A DNA stretch of 64,000 nt from Henckelia pumila. Its lineage: Eukaryota > Streptophyta > Magnoliopsida > Lamiales > Gesneriaceae. Location: contig NC_133123.1 of NCBI RefSeq assembly GCF_033568475.1, positions 132,962,930 through 133,026,929 of the forward strand, written 5' to 3'. Positions 24,746 to 36,563 of the stretch are shown here, piece after piece. The position numbers were made by a program, and so were the translations under genes. A model generated the notes under the pieces. The model worked only from the letters and a program-made list of their open reading frames with translations. It was not told the origin of the DNA and ran no database searches. Position 1 is the first letter of the stretch; the number at the start of each line of letters is the position of its first letter.

Positions 24746-24921
24746 GTATTAAAATGCAAGTGTGTTTGACAAAATGACATCTCGAATAGGAGGTACATAA
24801 TTTGTCTTTATATTTGAAATTAAAAACATTTGAAATCCACATCATTATCTTATGGAAAAATAATTAAAATTACTTATTCAATGTAATCTTGTGCTTCCCT
24901 CAATATAACCAAACCATCTTC

Positions 24922-24943
24922 CTCTCTCCTCTCTCTCTCTTTC
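24922..24943 (+). promoter_or_regulatory. CT-rich leader upstream of the 163-aa protein
   Basis: A run of CTCTCT dinucleotides about 40 bases upstream of the start codon, a usual pyrimidine patch of plant core promoters and 5' leaders. Confidence 0.4.
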
Positions 24944-24980
24944 CCACTTCTTGCACCAAAACAAGCACATTAGCCAAAAA

Positions 24981-25472
24981 ATGGCAACGGAATCTAAATC
25001 AGATTCATCCGAAAGCTTCTACGATCTTCCTCCCGAATCGTTTTCTATCCCGATCGACAACGAGCAAGATTGGTATCATCGTCATGCAATCATGCAACGT
25101 AAAACATCTCGAAAACTCGGCTTACACCACGCATCCAACTCGTTTTCGCATCATTCTGAACTCCGATCGGATCGAAAAACTAAGGCATCGGTGCTTCATA
25201 ACGCTAAGATATCATGTGTTGTTAGCGGCAGTCTTGGGGAAAACAAGGTGGGGAAGTTGAGGTTGTTTAGGAGCCGGTCCGAACCGAAAGGAAATGCGGC
25301 TCAGCAGGTTTCGGAACCGGGGTCGCCTCGGGTTTCTTGTACCGGAAGGGTTGGGTTGAAGAGCGGTGATGGCAAGAAAACCGGGTTCTCGAGGTTGTTC
25401 GGTTCATTGTTTCCAACGGGGTCCAGGAAACGTCAATCGAGGAAAAAGCAAAACGGGGGCAAAGATGGTTGA
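24981..25472 (+). CDS. Unrecognised plant protein, Ser- and Arg/Lys-rich, 163 aa
   Basis: Single-exon frame with clear coding character. The start is set at MATESKSDSSESFYD because an upstream in-frame Met (24951) lies in a CT-rich leader and would add only a low-quality extension. The N-terminal third is acidic (SFYDLPPESFSIPIDNEQDW); the rest is basic, with KLRLFRSRSEPKG, SPRVSCTGRVG and a KKTGFSRLFGSLFP block, ending in a Lys/Arg-rich tail. No signal peptide, membrane segment or catalytic motif is visible; the tail could act in nuclear import. The short conserved-looking RVSCTGRVG and RLF blocks suggest a plant-specific family, not named here. Base composition is clearly more GC-rich than its flanks. 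Confidence 0.7.
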   Translation: MATESKSDSSESFYDLPPESFSIPIDNEQDWYHRHAIMQRKTSRKLGLHHASNSFSHHSELRSDRKTKASVLHNAKISCVVSGSLGENKVGKLRLFRSRSEPKGNAAQQVSEPGSPRVSCTGRVGLKSGDGKKTGFSRLFGSLFPTGSRKRQSRKKQNGGKDG

Positions 25473-27407
25473 ACCGGTGGGTTCGATGCTGGGGACCGGT
25501 TCAAATTGGGTACGTTGTCAAAATCAATTGATGCCAATCATTTCCATGGTTTGATTAGCCAATATTGTATCAATTCACATTGGCATAATTTCCCCACATT
25601 AGGGTCCCGTTTTGCAAATGCTTCCAATATTATTTTTAAATTTTTTACCAATATTTTATAATTTGTGTGTATAAATTATGATCTAATATATTATACACCG
25701 AATTATTTTATATTTATTTTTAAGAAATTCATTATTCATACATCCAATAAGGACTATATATATAATATGCGAAACATATAGTTTAGGATAGAAACCATGA
25801 AATAATAGTTGCATAAACAAAGGCTGCGATTTTATATTAAGATTCTCTATGAATTCAATTTGTCAATATTGTGAGTAATGTCAAATAATAAATGCGATTT
25901 AGAATTAATCGGACAAATGGAAAAAAATAATCAAACTAACTTTGTTTGACCTTTGAATTTTAACTCGAATAAGATATTTTGATAATAAATCCATAGTTCT
26001 ATGTTTGAAATTTTTTAAAATTTAAATGAGATGAATTGGTTAATCTATAATTAAATGATTGTGCTTAGAATGTTACGTAGAATTATATGACAAACGTTTT
26101 ATGCATGCGAACCCGACAAGAATCCGCACAATATTCAAATATAATGATACACTAAACAAAAAAGTTTCATAATTGAATCATTATATTTTTGTTAATTAAC
26201 AATTATATAGTTCATTTTTATAGTTTATTCTAAGATATATCAATTTGTTTTTGAAAAAGTCAAATCAAATCAGCCCCTTAGATGCACACATAGTGGACAA
26301 TTTATTTTTAAATGTATATCAGTATATAAATTTTTTTTTGCAGTCTGAATAAAATCGACAAATCAGCTATATATCATATAAATTTAAAATACGTGCTCAA
26401 ATAACACAACATTTTAAAATATCATTTTTTTAGAGAATACATATACAATCTTGATCCAAATTACAATCATATAAAGTAATTGTCCCTACTACAGACGGAA
26501 CTTGAGCGTTTACTCGAGACGTGCTAATCTCGAGCAAAAAAATTACAAAAAAAATCTTCTAAATCTACCTAAATAAATTAAAAAAACTACTCACAATCAG
26601 CGATAATCGAACATGAGACCAAAGAATCTCAAGTTCTCGATTACTCAATTAAAAACAGAGTCTCAATGCCTCAATTAATATATCTTCTTTTATAGTTCAA
26701 GACACAAAATTACTCAATTAAAAACACAACATTGGAGTGATGAGCAAACCACTTATTTCTTTGTGACGCTAACTATTTCAGTACCCTTAGATGGACGTAG
26801 AAATTTCTCGTCCTTTTACATACAATTAGCAATCCAATGGCAATAATTTATGAGATGCAATTGATATTACTGTGACATAAGTGTCCTACCATATGCTACT
26901 TGATAAATGCCATGTTGGCTTGTGCCTAATTAATAATTGCTTCTAATAATCACAATAGACAGCTCAGCGTATCTATCATATATGAGTTTATCAATTAATT
27001 AAACAAGAACAATTCATGAATATCCAATAAAGTTAAACGTCAATTTCTTTCTTATTTTAAAATAAACAAACAACTAAATGTTCAAAATATGCTAGATCTC
27101 CTCCAATCAATCAATTACTTTGTTTAATACCTAATTATTTAATTTAATGATTAAGGGATTAGTTGATGGGCTTGAAGACGATGAAAATGAATGACTATTT
27201 CGGTCGTCGTTGGGCTGCTAGTTGGCCTTATGTTTTCGAGGCCAATTAGTTTCAGATTTACTGGATCATTAGTCAAAGTAATAGATTATAAACAAACAAT
27301 AATGTGGGCCGTAATTAACTAGATTCAGAAGATAAATTATGAAAATTATTATTATTTTTAAAACAAGTGTTTTATGGTTTTATAATTGTTTGGACAGGTG
27401 TTGTAGG
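25473..27407. other. AT-rich intergenic DNA
   Basis: No gene recognised. It includes the dispersed repeat copy at 26440-26620 and, at about 27160-27250, a slightly GC-richer patch without a credible frame. Confidence 0.5.
26440..26620. repeat. Dispersed repeat, copy 2
   Basis: Second member of the repeat at 11866-12060, same orientation and same order of landmarks (TTGATCCAAATTACA, ACTTGAGCGT, TCTTCTAAATCTACCTAAATAAATTA reduced to shared words). Divergence is substantial, so both are old. Confidence 0.6.
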
Positions 27408-27870
27408 TAGGGGTGCAAACGAACCGAATTGAGCCGAATAATGTAAAATTTTAAGGCTCGAATTCGGCTCAATAAGAGTATATTCGAGTTCGAGTTCGAT
27501 TTGAAGTTCGATAATTTCAAATATTTTGGCTCGAGCTCGGCTCGAAATGAAGTTCGAGTTCGAGTTTGGTTCGAAATATTCGAACCTATTCGTGAACTAT
27601 TCGGATATTATGGTCGAAAAGCTCGAAATGTTCGAAAAAGTTTGAAATGTATATATATTTATTATATAATTATATTATATTAATTAAATATTAAGGCTCG
27701 CGAACTATTCGCGAACTATCGAACAAGGTAATTACGGCTCGAGCTCGGCTCGAAAAAAAGTTCGAACATGTTCGAATTCGGCTCGAGTTCGATAAGCTCG
27801 AATACGAATCAAATATTTATCGAGCGGGCTCGTAAAGCTCACGAACATGTTTGGTTCGTTTGCACCCCTA
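27408..27870. mobile_element. hAT-like miniature inverted-repeat element, copy 1
   Basis: 463 bp with terminal inverted repeats TAGGGGTGCAAACGAACC / GGTTCGTTTGCACCCCTA. The body is full of TTCGA/CTCGAGC words and self-complementary. It is the inverted equivalent of 28981-29423. No transposase frame, so non-autonomous. Flanks show only a partial 8-bp duplication (gttgtagg at the left; cttgtagg displaced by two bases at the right). Confidence 0.85.
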
Positions 27871-28980
27871 GACTTGTAGGGCTCTTAAAACACTTTAATT
27901 GAAATAAATACGTGTTTTTCTAACTCCCTAAATTAATAGTTTTTAAAATTAAAAAAAAGATTAATTTTTTTTTTAATAGTTTGGGGAATAGAAGCTGAAT
28001 TTTATTTTGGTGCACCTCGAAAGAGACCTTTTTTGAAACCAATTTTCAAGGAACACGAAATGTTCAAAGAATATCAAATCTTCATTCATTTATTCAAATA
28101 CACATTTTTTTCAAAGAACTCAAATTTTCATTTATTTATTCAAATACAAAATTATTACAATTTCTACTCGATAAAAAAAAACCCACTTTTAATAAAAGCC
28201 AACTTAAAAAATACTTGTTCGGGCAAAATAATTTTGTATCCAGAGTTCCAATGACCAATTCCAAACACATTCTAAGCTCAACAAATACATCATCCTCATA
28301 TCTTAATTATATCTATCACGTTTATTTATTATTTGTCTATATATATACATATATACATAATATAACGGAAAATTTAATCTGCACATTTTTATGCGCTCAC
28401 TTGTGTGCTCCAGCTGAGGTGGCATCGAGATGACGTCCACCTCTTTTTTATTAAAAAAAAAGTTTTTTGGAGAAAAAAATTGATAAACAAACATGAGAAT
28501 TAGAGGGTTTAAATTTCGGATAAACCGAAAAAACAGTAAATCCAAACCGGAAAAACCAAACAACGAAACGAACCGAAAACCATATTTTGTAATTCGGATA
28601 TATATATTAAAATCGAAGTTTTTTTGGTTCGATTTTGAATTATATATGTCAAAATCGAACCGGTCGAAAAAACTGAAATTTATTAAATTAATAATTTTAT
28701 TTTTATTTATTTTTATATTATATATGCTATGAGATGATATATAGTTTGTGAATAATTAGTTTGAATAATTCTTAGTTGATTGTTATTTATGTAATTTATT
28801 GTTGTTTTTGTAATTTATATTTGATTAACTGATGGTTGTTTGATGTAATTTTTAGTTAATTTTTGTTTATGTAATTTATTTAAACTCTATTTTTAAAAAA
28901 TTTACTGAAAAATCATGTAAAAAATAGCATATTTATATTATTAATTTTAATAATCATGTCAAAACGAAATAAGTCATAAC
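27871..28980. other. AT-rich intergenic DNA with a second CCGAA-type repeat
   Basis: At about 28505-28680 AACCGAAAA- and TTCGGTT-type words (GGATAAACCGAAAAAACAG, ATCGAACCGGTCGAAAAAAC) recall another common plant miniature-element family; ends were not defined. No gene seen. Confidence 0.4.
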
Positions 28981-29423
28981 TAGGGGTGCAAACGAACCGA
29001 ATGTGTTCGTGAGCTTTACGAGCCCGCTCGATAAATATTTGATTCGTATTCGAGCTTATCGAACTCGAGCCGAATTCGATCATGTTCGAACTTTTTTTCG
29101 AGCCGAGCTCGAGACGAAATTACTCTGTTCGATAGTTCGCGAATAGTTCGCGAGCCTTAATATTTAATTAATATAATATAATTATATAATAATATATATA
29201 CATTTCGAGCTTTCGAACCATAATATCCGAATAGTTCACGAATAGGTTCGAATATTTCGAACCGAACTCGAACTCGAACTTCATTTCAAGCCAAACTCGA
29301 GCCAAAATATTTGAAATTATCGAACTTCGAATCGAGCTCGAACTTGAATATACTCTTATCGAGCCGAATTCGAACTTTAAAATTTTATCATATTCGGCTC
29401 GATTCGGTTCGTTTGCACCCTTA
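28981..29423. mobile_element. hAT-like miniature inverted-repeat element, copy 2, with 8-bp TSD
   Basis: 443 bp starting TAGGGGTGCAAACGAACC and ending GGTTCGTTTGCACCCTTA, flanked by a perfect 8-bp duplication gtcataac (28973-28980 and 29424-29431). Eight-base duplications and TAGGGGTG-like ends are the mark of the hAT superfamily. It lies in the opposite orientation to copy 1, about 1.1 kb away. Confidence 0.9.
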
Positions 29424-29601
29424 GTCATAACCGACCGATGCAATTCTGAAAGCTCGTGCCAGTATAATTTGTCGAGTCGGATCCAAGCCTATCCACGAGG
29501 CCCGACTTGGATTTATTTTAGTAAAAAAAAAAAGAAAATCGAGGAAAATATAAAGGGCTGTTTGGCTTCGCAGCATCTCGTTAAGAAAAACACCATTGGA
29601 A

Positions 29602-31230
29602 ATGGCAGGTTCAATTCTGAAAACCACTGCAGAGAAGCTGGGACCCGCCGCGCGGAAGCAAGTTCTATCCCTAACGGACTCCGCCGCCGCTAGAATACGG
29701 CAGCTCCTGGAGCAGCGCCAGCGCTCTTACCTCAAGCTCGGAGTCAAGGCTCGCGGCTGCAACGGCTTATCCTACACCCTCAATTATGCCGGTGGATTCC
29801 CCGAGCTCCATTTCCTTTGTTCTTTTTAATTAATTTTCCAACGCCAGGAGATTGGTATTCGATTTTTGATTTGTGGGTAAGATATCGTGCGAATTTGTTA
29901 GTTGGCGGTTGCTTGTGATCTTATTGACTTTCAATGTTTTTAGCCCGATATTATGCATTTGATAACTCATAATCTATTAATATTTGCACTCGAACAGGGA
30001 AAATACCACTCTTTTACTTATATTTGTCGGTGATGCCATAAGCTTCTATTAAATTTGTGATTTATGTGAAGAGCTGGATGGCGATTCTTTTAATCATGAT
30101 CACGAGTTTGCCATTGTATATAGAATTGGTCACTTAAATTCTTGATTGAGCTTTGTCATTCTCATTCTACTGAGTTTGATATGAATTTTGAAAGTTTCTC
30201 TATGATATAATTGTCTTCATGTTTTTGCTATCGGCATGAAGAAAGCACGGGTATCACCCACATATGGTTGAATCTATGCTTAACTGGTTGAGTTGAGATA
30301 CATCCATGGAATAGTTAAGCGTGAATATCGAAATGTGCAAGGGATATACATTTAATATGGCATTCCGAAATATATCTCATGTTAGTTTTCCCAGTGATAT
30401 TATTCCACATCACTTTTGTTTCATTTGAGTTGATCGTGTTGTCCTGAAATGCTAAACTTTCTCAAATTCAGACGAGAAAATGAAGTTCGATGAATTGGTT
30501 GAGGACAAAGGCATAAAGATATTGATTGATCCAAAAGCTCTAATGCATGTCATAGGAACTCAGATGGATTTTGTCGACGATAAACTCAGGTATAAGATTA
30601 GTTAAATACTTGCTCTCCCTGATGAATTCAACTTAGTGGCATTTTTGTTGTATTATTTGCACATATGTTTATGCTTTCAAAATTGTTTTATCCCATACCT
30701 ATTTGGTCGACAATTGAATTCAAAAAAATGAAAGATAAAAACTCATTCTTTTCATCAGCTTTCTTCTATACCTGATTGTGCAGTACTCTGAGATTTTGGC
30801 ATAGAGGATGTTGAATTATAGGGAGCATGCAAATTTTTCGAAATAATTTCCATGTTGAGTTTTTACTTTCTACACCATAGAGTTTCTACTTTCTACAACA
30901 TAGATTTCTGGTGACGACAATTTTGTTTGGTTATGCGAAGTCTGTCTAAGATACCAGTGAAGGCAGGGATGACCTAAACCTTCCGGAGGCAAGAAAATAT
31001 TCACTCTATACTACCTATGTTGCATGTGCGGATATAATTGCCTCAACCCCGCCCCCAGCCCAGGCCTCACATCATTAAGCGACATGTACATACCCTGACA
31101 TCTCTATTTGCTCTTGAGCAGATCTGAGTTCATATTCATTAATCCAAACTCCAAAGGGCAGTGTGGCTGTGGAGAGTCTTTTATGACAGTGAGCAATTCT
31201 GAAGCAGCCAAGCAAGGTGGTAGCTCGTGA
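29602..31230 (+). CDS. Iron-sulfur cluster assembly protein IscA-like, probably mitochondrial
   Basis: Three coding exons, 29602-29791, 30472-30589 and 31122-31230, canonical splice sites, 138 residues. The A-type Fe-S scaffold/carrier fold is recognised by [48 protein letters not shown] and [11 protein letters not shown]. The three conserved cysteines are present (residues 53, 117 and 119). ISCA1-type proteins help deliver or assemble [4Fe-4S] clusters for mitochondrial enzymes (family knowledge). A short basic, Ser/Ala-containing N-terminus could serve as a targeting sequence. The ATG at 29602 is preferred; the TTG at 29596 is not a plausible plant start. The hAT-like element ends only 180 bases upstream, so the promoter must overlap or lie within transposon DNA. 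Confidence 0.94.
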
Positions 31231-31733
31231 TGGCAAGTTACTTTGAGCTTGTATTTTCTTTATTTACACAAGAACATGTATATAGATCGGAGCACGTGCT
31301 AGAGAGGAGAAAAACCAAGCAGAAATTAAGTTCAAGAGACTGAATCGGCCTATGGATCCGGATCTTGTAGGTTTTCAAAACAGGAATAAATCACCAGTAT
31401 TCCGGTGTTGTAGAAAAACAAATTATGTTTAGACTTTGTGTTGAAATGTCTATATTTTGTTTCTGTTTACGAGTCATGTCAAGAAATCACGATAATAAAA
31501 AGTATTAACTTGCTCTTCCATTCTATCACCGCTGATCGATTTTAATCTGATCCATGGATTTGGAGAAATTCTTGCCCAAACCAAGTTACCAATGCATATT
31601 TCATTTTCCAATCTGGGATGTCACATCATACAGACACACATGATATTCTTCAACTAATACTCTTGATCTTCAAGACATACCAATTTTCATTTCTCCCATA
31701 GTATAATTTGTGTTCATAATAATTGAAAGAACA
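31231..31733. other. 3' flank of ISCA gene
   Basis: Probable 3' UTR and spacer before the retrotransposon block. No other gene recognised. Confidence 0.5.
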
Positions 31734-32500
31734 TGTTGTGCACATGTCTTTTAAATTATTTCCTTATTGCATTCAATTTTTATATTTATAGTTTTGCCTT
31801 TCTTAGAACAAGTTTTAAAATTGGTAATATCAGTTATATCTTGATTCGAAATATTTGATTCTGATGATATATTGTTTCCATGCTTTGTAAGTTCTTATTT
31901 ATGGAAATATATTGAAGATCTATTTATAGGAGTGCTTGGACCGAGAGAGATGACAACAACGAGATAGAGAGATCAAGAGAGTGAAACATAGAGAGCAAAA
32001 TACATAGAGAAAGTACTGCAGAAATTCTAGAGTATTGAAGTTCGATCATTGAAGAATTTCTGAAGAGATACTACTGCTACGTTGTGTTGCCGAGTAGTGT
32101 TGGAAACACTGAAGAACACACGAGTGAAGTGTTGTTCAGAAAGTATTTTTTTGGTTTTCGTTTTTCGGTTTAGAACTTCCTATTGATTTATTATTCTAGT
32201 TTTTACTAATTTTTAGGAAGTCTTTTATTTTCTCAATGTGTTGAGAAAAGTAGTTTTTCGTAAACAATCACTAGTTGGTTTTTGTAAACTGATTTGATTT
32301 TCTAGTGATTATTTCACCATGAGGCATCGTACAAGTACTTAGTACTTGTGCATAATTATTTTTGTGTTATTTACTTTTACTGTTAGTTAATTATTCTGCT
32401 GCATAGTGTTATCGTGAAGTGTTGACAACACTGAAAGATAACACAGACTCGAATATTTATTTCTGGTATTTCTGTGATTTCAGACTGTCCAAACCCTACA
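31734..32500 (+). mobile_element. 5' LTR of the Sirevirus-like Copia element
   Basis: The right end is set by the CA of aaaccctaca directly before a PBS-like attggcgttagag; the left end is proposed at TGTTGTGCACATG (31734) by wording and by its distance to the TATA box. A TATA box (tatttatagg, 31921-31930) and the following GA-rich transcript start region fit an LTR promoter. The partner 3' LTR is not in the window, so the left limit is uncertain. Confidence 0.55.
31921..31930 (+). promoter_or_regulatory. TATA box in Sirevirus-like LTR
   Basis: tatttatagg about 190 bases into the proposed LTR, followed by GAGAGAGATGACAACAACGAG-like leader words. Confidence 0.5.
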
Positions 32501-32570
32501 ATTGGCGTTAGAGACGCTCACTTGACGATATTAAGTGTGATTCTGTTTTTGTGTTTGACAGGACATCACA

Positions 32571-33151
32571 ATGGAGATACCTTATTCAGGAACTGCTCAA
32601 CGTCCTCCAATCTTGGATGGATCCAACTATTCTATCTGGAAAGTAAGGATGCGTGTCTACATCAAATCGATTGATGAAAAGGCATGGCAGCGTGTGCTAC
32701 AAGGATGGAATCCACCAAGGAGAACTGATGGAGAAGAAGATTTTCTCCTCAAACCAGAAACGGAATGGAATGCCGATGAAACTGCTGCTTCTAATATGAA
32801 CAACAAAGCTCTTAATGCTATATTTACTTCTCTTGATTCTAATATGTTTTCACTTGTAACTAACTGTGTTTGTGCTCAACAGGCTTTGGAAAAAACTTCA
32901 AATGCACTGTGAAGGATCCGATAGTGTGCATCGAACCAAAAGAAGGATTCTCACTACTCAGTTTGAAAATCTGAGAATGGAAGAAAGTGAGACAATCGAT
33001 GATTATGAACGACGTTTGAGGAAGATAAAGAATGAGGCAATTGATCTTGGTGATGCTATTTCTAACGAACGTTTAGTGAGCAAAGTGTTGAGATCACTGC
33101 CGGAAAGATTTCAAATGAAGATTTGTGCCATTGATGAATCAAAAGACACAT
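32571..33151 (+). pseudogene. Sirevirus-like gag, first part
   Basis: Starts MEIPYSGTAQRPPILDG, 70 bases after the LTR, and runs through NYSIWKVRMRVYIKSID and WNADETAASNMNNKALNAIF, the usual N-terminal half of a Copia gag (DUF4219/UBN2 type). A one-base change in an A run near 32888-32895 shifts the frame, after which FENLRMEESETIDDYERRL and KVLRSLPERFQM continue. The frame is then cut at 33151 by the Athila-like element and continues at 45859. Not functional. Confidence 0.88.
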
Positions 33152-34661
33152 TGTTGCGTGTTTTTCGCTCGCAAGCGCACGATGTCAAGTTATAATATAG
33201 GAATTAAGTCCAAGTCGATCCCACGGAGAATGAATAAATAATATTATATCAAATATTTGCAACTAATAAAATCCTAATCCTATGTAAAGCTACGAAAATG
33301 GTTTGATTTTTATAAAACTAAAATTTGCAAGAAACAAAACTAAATAACCACGAGTTCACGAGAGAAAAATTCAATAAGCGAAGAATGCTAGAGGTTCGAC
33401 TTCACTTGACTGTTCACCACAATTTATTTCTAATGATTGTTCAATTATCAATTCTTCTAGTTTATTAGCCAAGAATCCCTATTATTTTCTATCACATCTC
33501 TCGAGTGTGAAGCAGAAATTCGTATTCAATAACAAACTCAATATTTTTAGCAAAGTTCAATTATTAAATCCGGTAAATAGCATAAGAATTCTTCTAATGA
33601 CTTCTATGGAGTTATATGCCTCTCGAACAATATAAACACCAAAGATGTATTTTCCTATGTCGTATTCAAAATCTCCTCTCTCGAGTGATAGATTCTAAAT
33701 AAATTATCATTCAATCTATGACCAGTAAATTGAAAGCATTAAGATCAGGAAAACACAAATAAACTGTAAGAAGAAATTTAAATATATAAATCAAAATATC
33801 TCAATCATGGTTTTCAGTCAAAATCCGTCTACCTCTAGACTAAGAAATTAGTTCATAACGTATTAGAAATCAATACGAAGATAGATTGAAAGAATATGAA
33901 AACTTCATGGATACATGAAGAACACCAAACTCCATTGATGAGAAGCAAAAACTCTGTTTCTGTTACAAAGATATGAAATGAAAACGTACATAAGAAAGTG
34001 AACTAACTATCTATTTATACAATGAAAGAATAAAGGAAAAACGTGTTTTCCTAACCAACACTTGGTCAACTATTTTAATATAACGCAATTCAGAATCAAA
34101 TAAGACATGTTTTTCCAACAATCCATAAATTAAGAAAAATAGAGTTTAAAGAGAAACTAGAACGAATTAGAATGAAGCTTCTCCGTCGCCGGATGCCGCC
34201 GTCTTTCATCTTCGTACCGAATTCTCGAGCTCTTGTGCAATCCTAAACTCTCAATCGCCGTCCTTATGCTCTGAATCCTCTCTAAACCCTCGTATCCTCC
34301 AAAATAAGTCATAAAATCCTTTTAAAAGCTCGATCAAGACTTTCCAAAATTCTGAACACTGCCTAGCGCTGGAGCGCTAGAACTCGGAGCTGGAGCGCCC
34401 GACAATATTCCTTAATAGCGCTGGAGCGCTGGTATGATAGCTCTGGAGCGCTATTTCCTCGACTTTTCACCTTTCGGAAGACTCCGTATAGCGCTGGAGC
34501 GCTTAAATGATAGCGCTGGGGCGCTATACTGATTAACTCTCAAAATCCATTTTTCAACTCTTTTCTCCAATTCTTTTTGTCCCTTTTTCCTCAAATAAAA
34601 TAATTAACACTCAAATTCCTGCAAACAACACAAACAACAAAAGAAATGCATAATATCGCTC
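33152..34661 (-). mobile_element. 3' LTR of the Athila-like element (its 5' edge lost)
   Basis: Matches the interrupted 5' LTR at 42474-42552 plus 44610-45797 over nearly its whole length. Two differences stand out: it keeps about 235 bases (near 33852-34086) that are deleted in the 5' copy, and it departs from it at 34661, lacking the last 50-odd bases that include TGATAAGTGC. So the LTR start and polypurine tract are missing on this side. Confidence 0.85.
34365..34527. repeat. AGCGCTGGAGCGCT palindrome cluster in Athila 3' LTR
   Basis: Six copies of the 14-base AGCGCT-GG-AGCGCT motif or near variants (AGCTCTGGAGCGCT, GCGCTGGGGCGCT), spaced 15-60 bases. Each arm is itself the palindrome AGCGCT. 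Confidence 0.9.
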
Positions 34662-34726
34662 AAATTCCTCAATGTGCAATATATCGAGAATAACAAGGAA
34701 CATACACATACCTACGACAATGACCG

Positions 34727-35800
34727 TCAGTGGTCATCGTCCATGTCATCACCTTGAGGGGGCCAAACAGGAGGCTGGGGAAACGGCTGATACCCGCTGG
34801 ATCCAGGAAAATGCTGGGCAAGGCTCGTCGTGAAATCCACCATATAATCCATGAACTGATCAGTCCGACGGCAATGAATGTCTAGCCTCTGCTCCAAACG
34901 TGTCAACCGCTCATCATAAAGCATATCAGCTCCCTGAAGTGGTAGTGGTGGTGGTTGGCTGCTACTAGCAGGGCGATCCTGAGATGCTGCTGCTCTCGGA
35001 GTTGGCGGTACATTCTCCCATGTAGTCCCAGTAATAGGTCCTTGGACCTTAAAAAGCTCTTAATCTGCACCCCATGTAACTCCAGCATATGCACAAAGTG
35101 CTGTGATCAGAGCAGGGTGCGGCAATCCACCAGTCGTGATGCCCTTAACTGCCGCAATAATGGAGTCCTGAATGATGTTCCCCAAGTTCACCGTCTTTCC
35201 TATGACAATACTGTAAGTCAGGACAGCCCGTTTCGTTGTCACATCAGAAGTGTGGCTGGTGGGCAGCACACGAGCAGCTATCAGAAAAAACCAAGACCTC
35301 GCGTCTTGGTTCATTTTCCCGGAAGGAAAATGCACCACTGATCCATTCTTCATCTTCCACTGTGCCCCTTCTTCACAAAGAGTGGAAATAATCTCATCAT
35401 AGTCCACATCACTTGCCTTGAATGCCGAATACTCATCCTCATCTATAGATGGCATACCATAGAGGGTGTTAATGGTATGCCCATCAAAAGCCACCCGCTG
35501 ACCTCACACTAATACATGGTATTGTTCATGCTTGCACTTCAGATTGGCGTAAAATTCTCGGACTAAGGAAACCACGGCATCACCGGGAGGTTGGACAAAA
35601 CCCGTCCATCTTCGCTCATGAGCTGCATGTCGTACATCCCACAATGGTAGAGGAGAATTAGGATCAAAATCTCTTTCTCTAACCATGCTCTTGCTCACCA
35701 TGAGAAGATAATTCTTGGCGGCCTCTTCATCCCAAAACCGATGGGAATCGAAAGTACCTGACGAAGATGCCCCCTGCTTTTGTTTCTTTCTCGGTGCCAT
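34727..35800 (-). pseudogene. Athila env-position frame (putative plant transposon protein domain)
   Basis: A single frame of about 358 codons on the minus strand between pol and the 3' LTR, cut by two in-frame stops: TGA at 35506-35504 and TAA at 35062-35060. It starts MAPRKKQKQGASSSG; next come VREFYANL, RVAFDGHTINTLYGMP, DEDEYSAF and ARSWFFLIAARVLPTSHTSDVT, which fit the 'putative plant transposon protein' domain (PF20167) found in many Athila-type elements. The C-terminal part is Pro/Gln-rich with a short coiled-coil-like RLTRLEQRLDIHCRRTDQ and an acidic end. Position is that of an env-like gene, but no signal peptide or membrane helix is visible, so an envelope role is not supported. Confidence 0.75.
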
Positions 35801-36563
35801 TACAATACTCTAATCACAATTCAACCAGTAATAATTCAACACAACAGCTCATCACCGCTCACTATTCCGCTCAATCACCAACCACTCTATAAGATTCACG
35901 ACGCCTCACAACCAACAATAACAATTCGGCCAACCCGATAAGAACGCACAAAGCACAAATCTTCGACAGAACACAATGTTACTGCAAATAGGAACCGCCA
36001 ACAACCCTAGTAATCACAATTCAAGCAATCAAATCTATCACTGTTAAACTCCAAAATATGAACTTCAGAAAATCAGTGATTGAACAACATCAATGCGCAT
36101 AATTCCCACTGACACTTAGCACTATCCAATGAATCCTCTAAGCCGAAAATTTCGGACATAAAATTTAACAAGTCCTCAAGTTACCTCGAACCCGGAAAAT
36201 CGCCGAGTAATCTTGCAAGCGAACTAGCAATGCGATTTGGGGAGATGATGAACAACAAAGAGTCCCTTTTTTCGCGTTTAATTCGAACCAGATCTTCTAC
36301 AGCCGAAGATGGGAAGGAATCCCCTTTCTCGTTGAACCCGAGCTGCAGAAATATTGGAACCCGGATGACTAATCGTGGAACTCACGATGCTAGAAACATA
36401 TGAAAGGGTGCAATTGACGGTGAGGCTGAGATTTTCAGGAGAAAGTTTGCGATCTTTCAGGTCTCGGGTCGTTTGGAGGCGGCAAATTACAAGGCTGGGA
36501 ATGAAGAAGGGTTTGACTGAATGAAAACTGAGATCCCTTTTTATTTTTCAGAATTTTCTCGAT
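35801..36563. other. Athila internal spacer upstream of the env-position frame
   Basis: Non-coding; on the minus strand this is the leader of the env-position frame. No domain seen. Confidence 0.5.

Noticed and set aside
24393-24845. Minus-strand frame of 150 residues.
   Set aside because: It runs through the (AAT)n microsatellite, producing an Ile run; not a protein.
29596-29601. A start six bases upstream of the ISCA ATG.
   Set aside because: The codon is TTG; the ATG at 29602 is the plausible start.
34662-34726. Possible intact 3' LTR start for the Athila-like element.
   Set aside because: The sequence does not match the TGATAAGTGC end seen at 45853; the edge has been lost.
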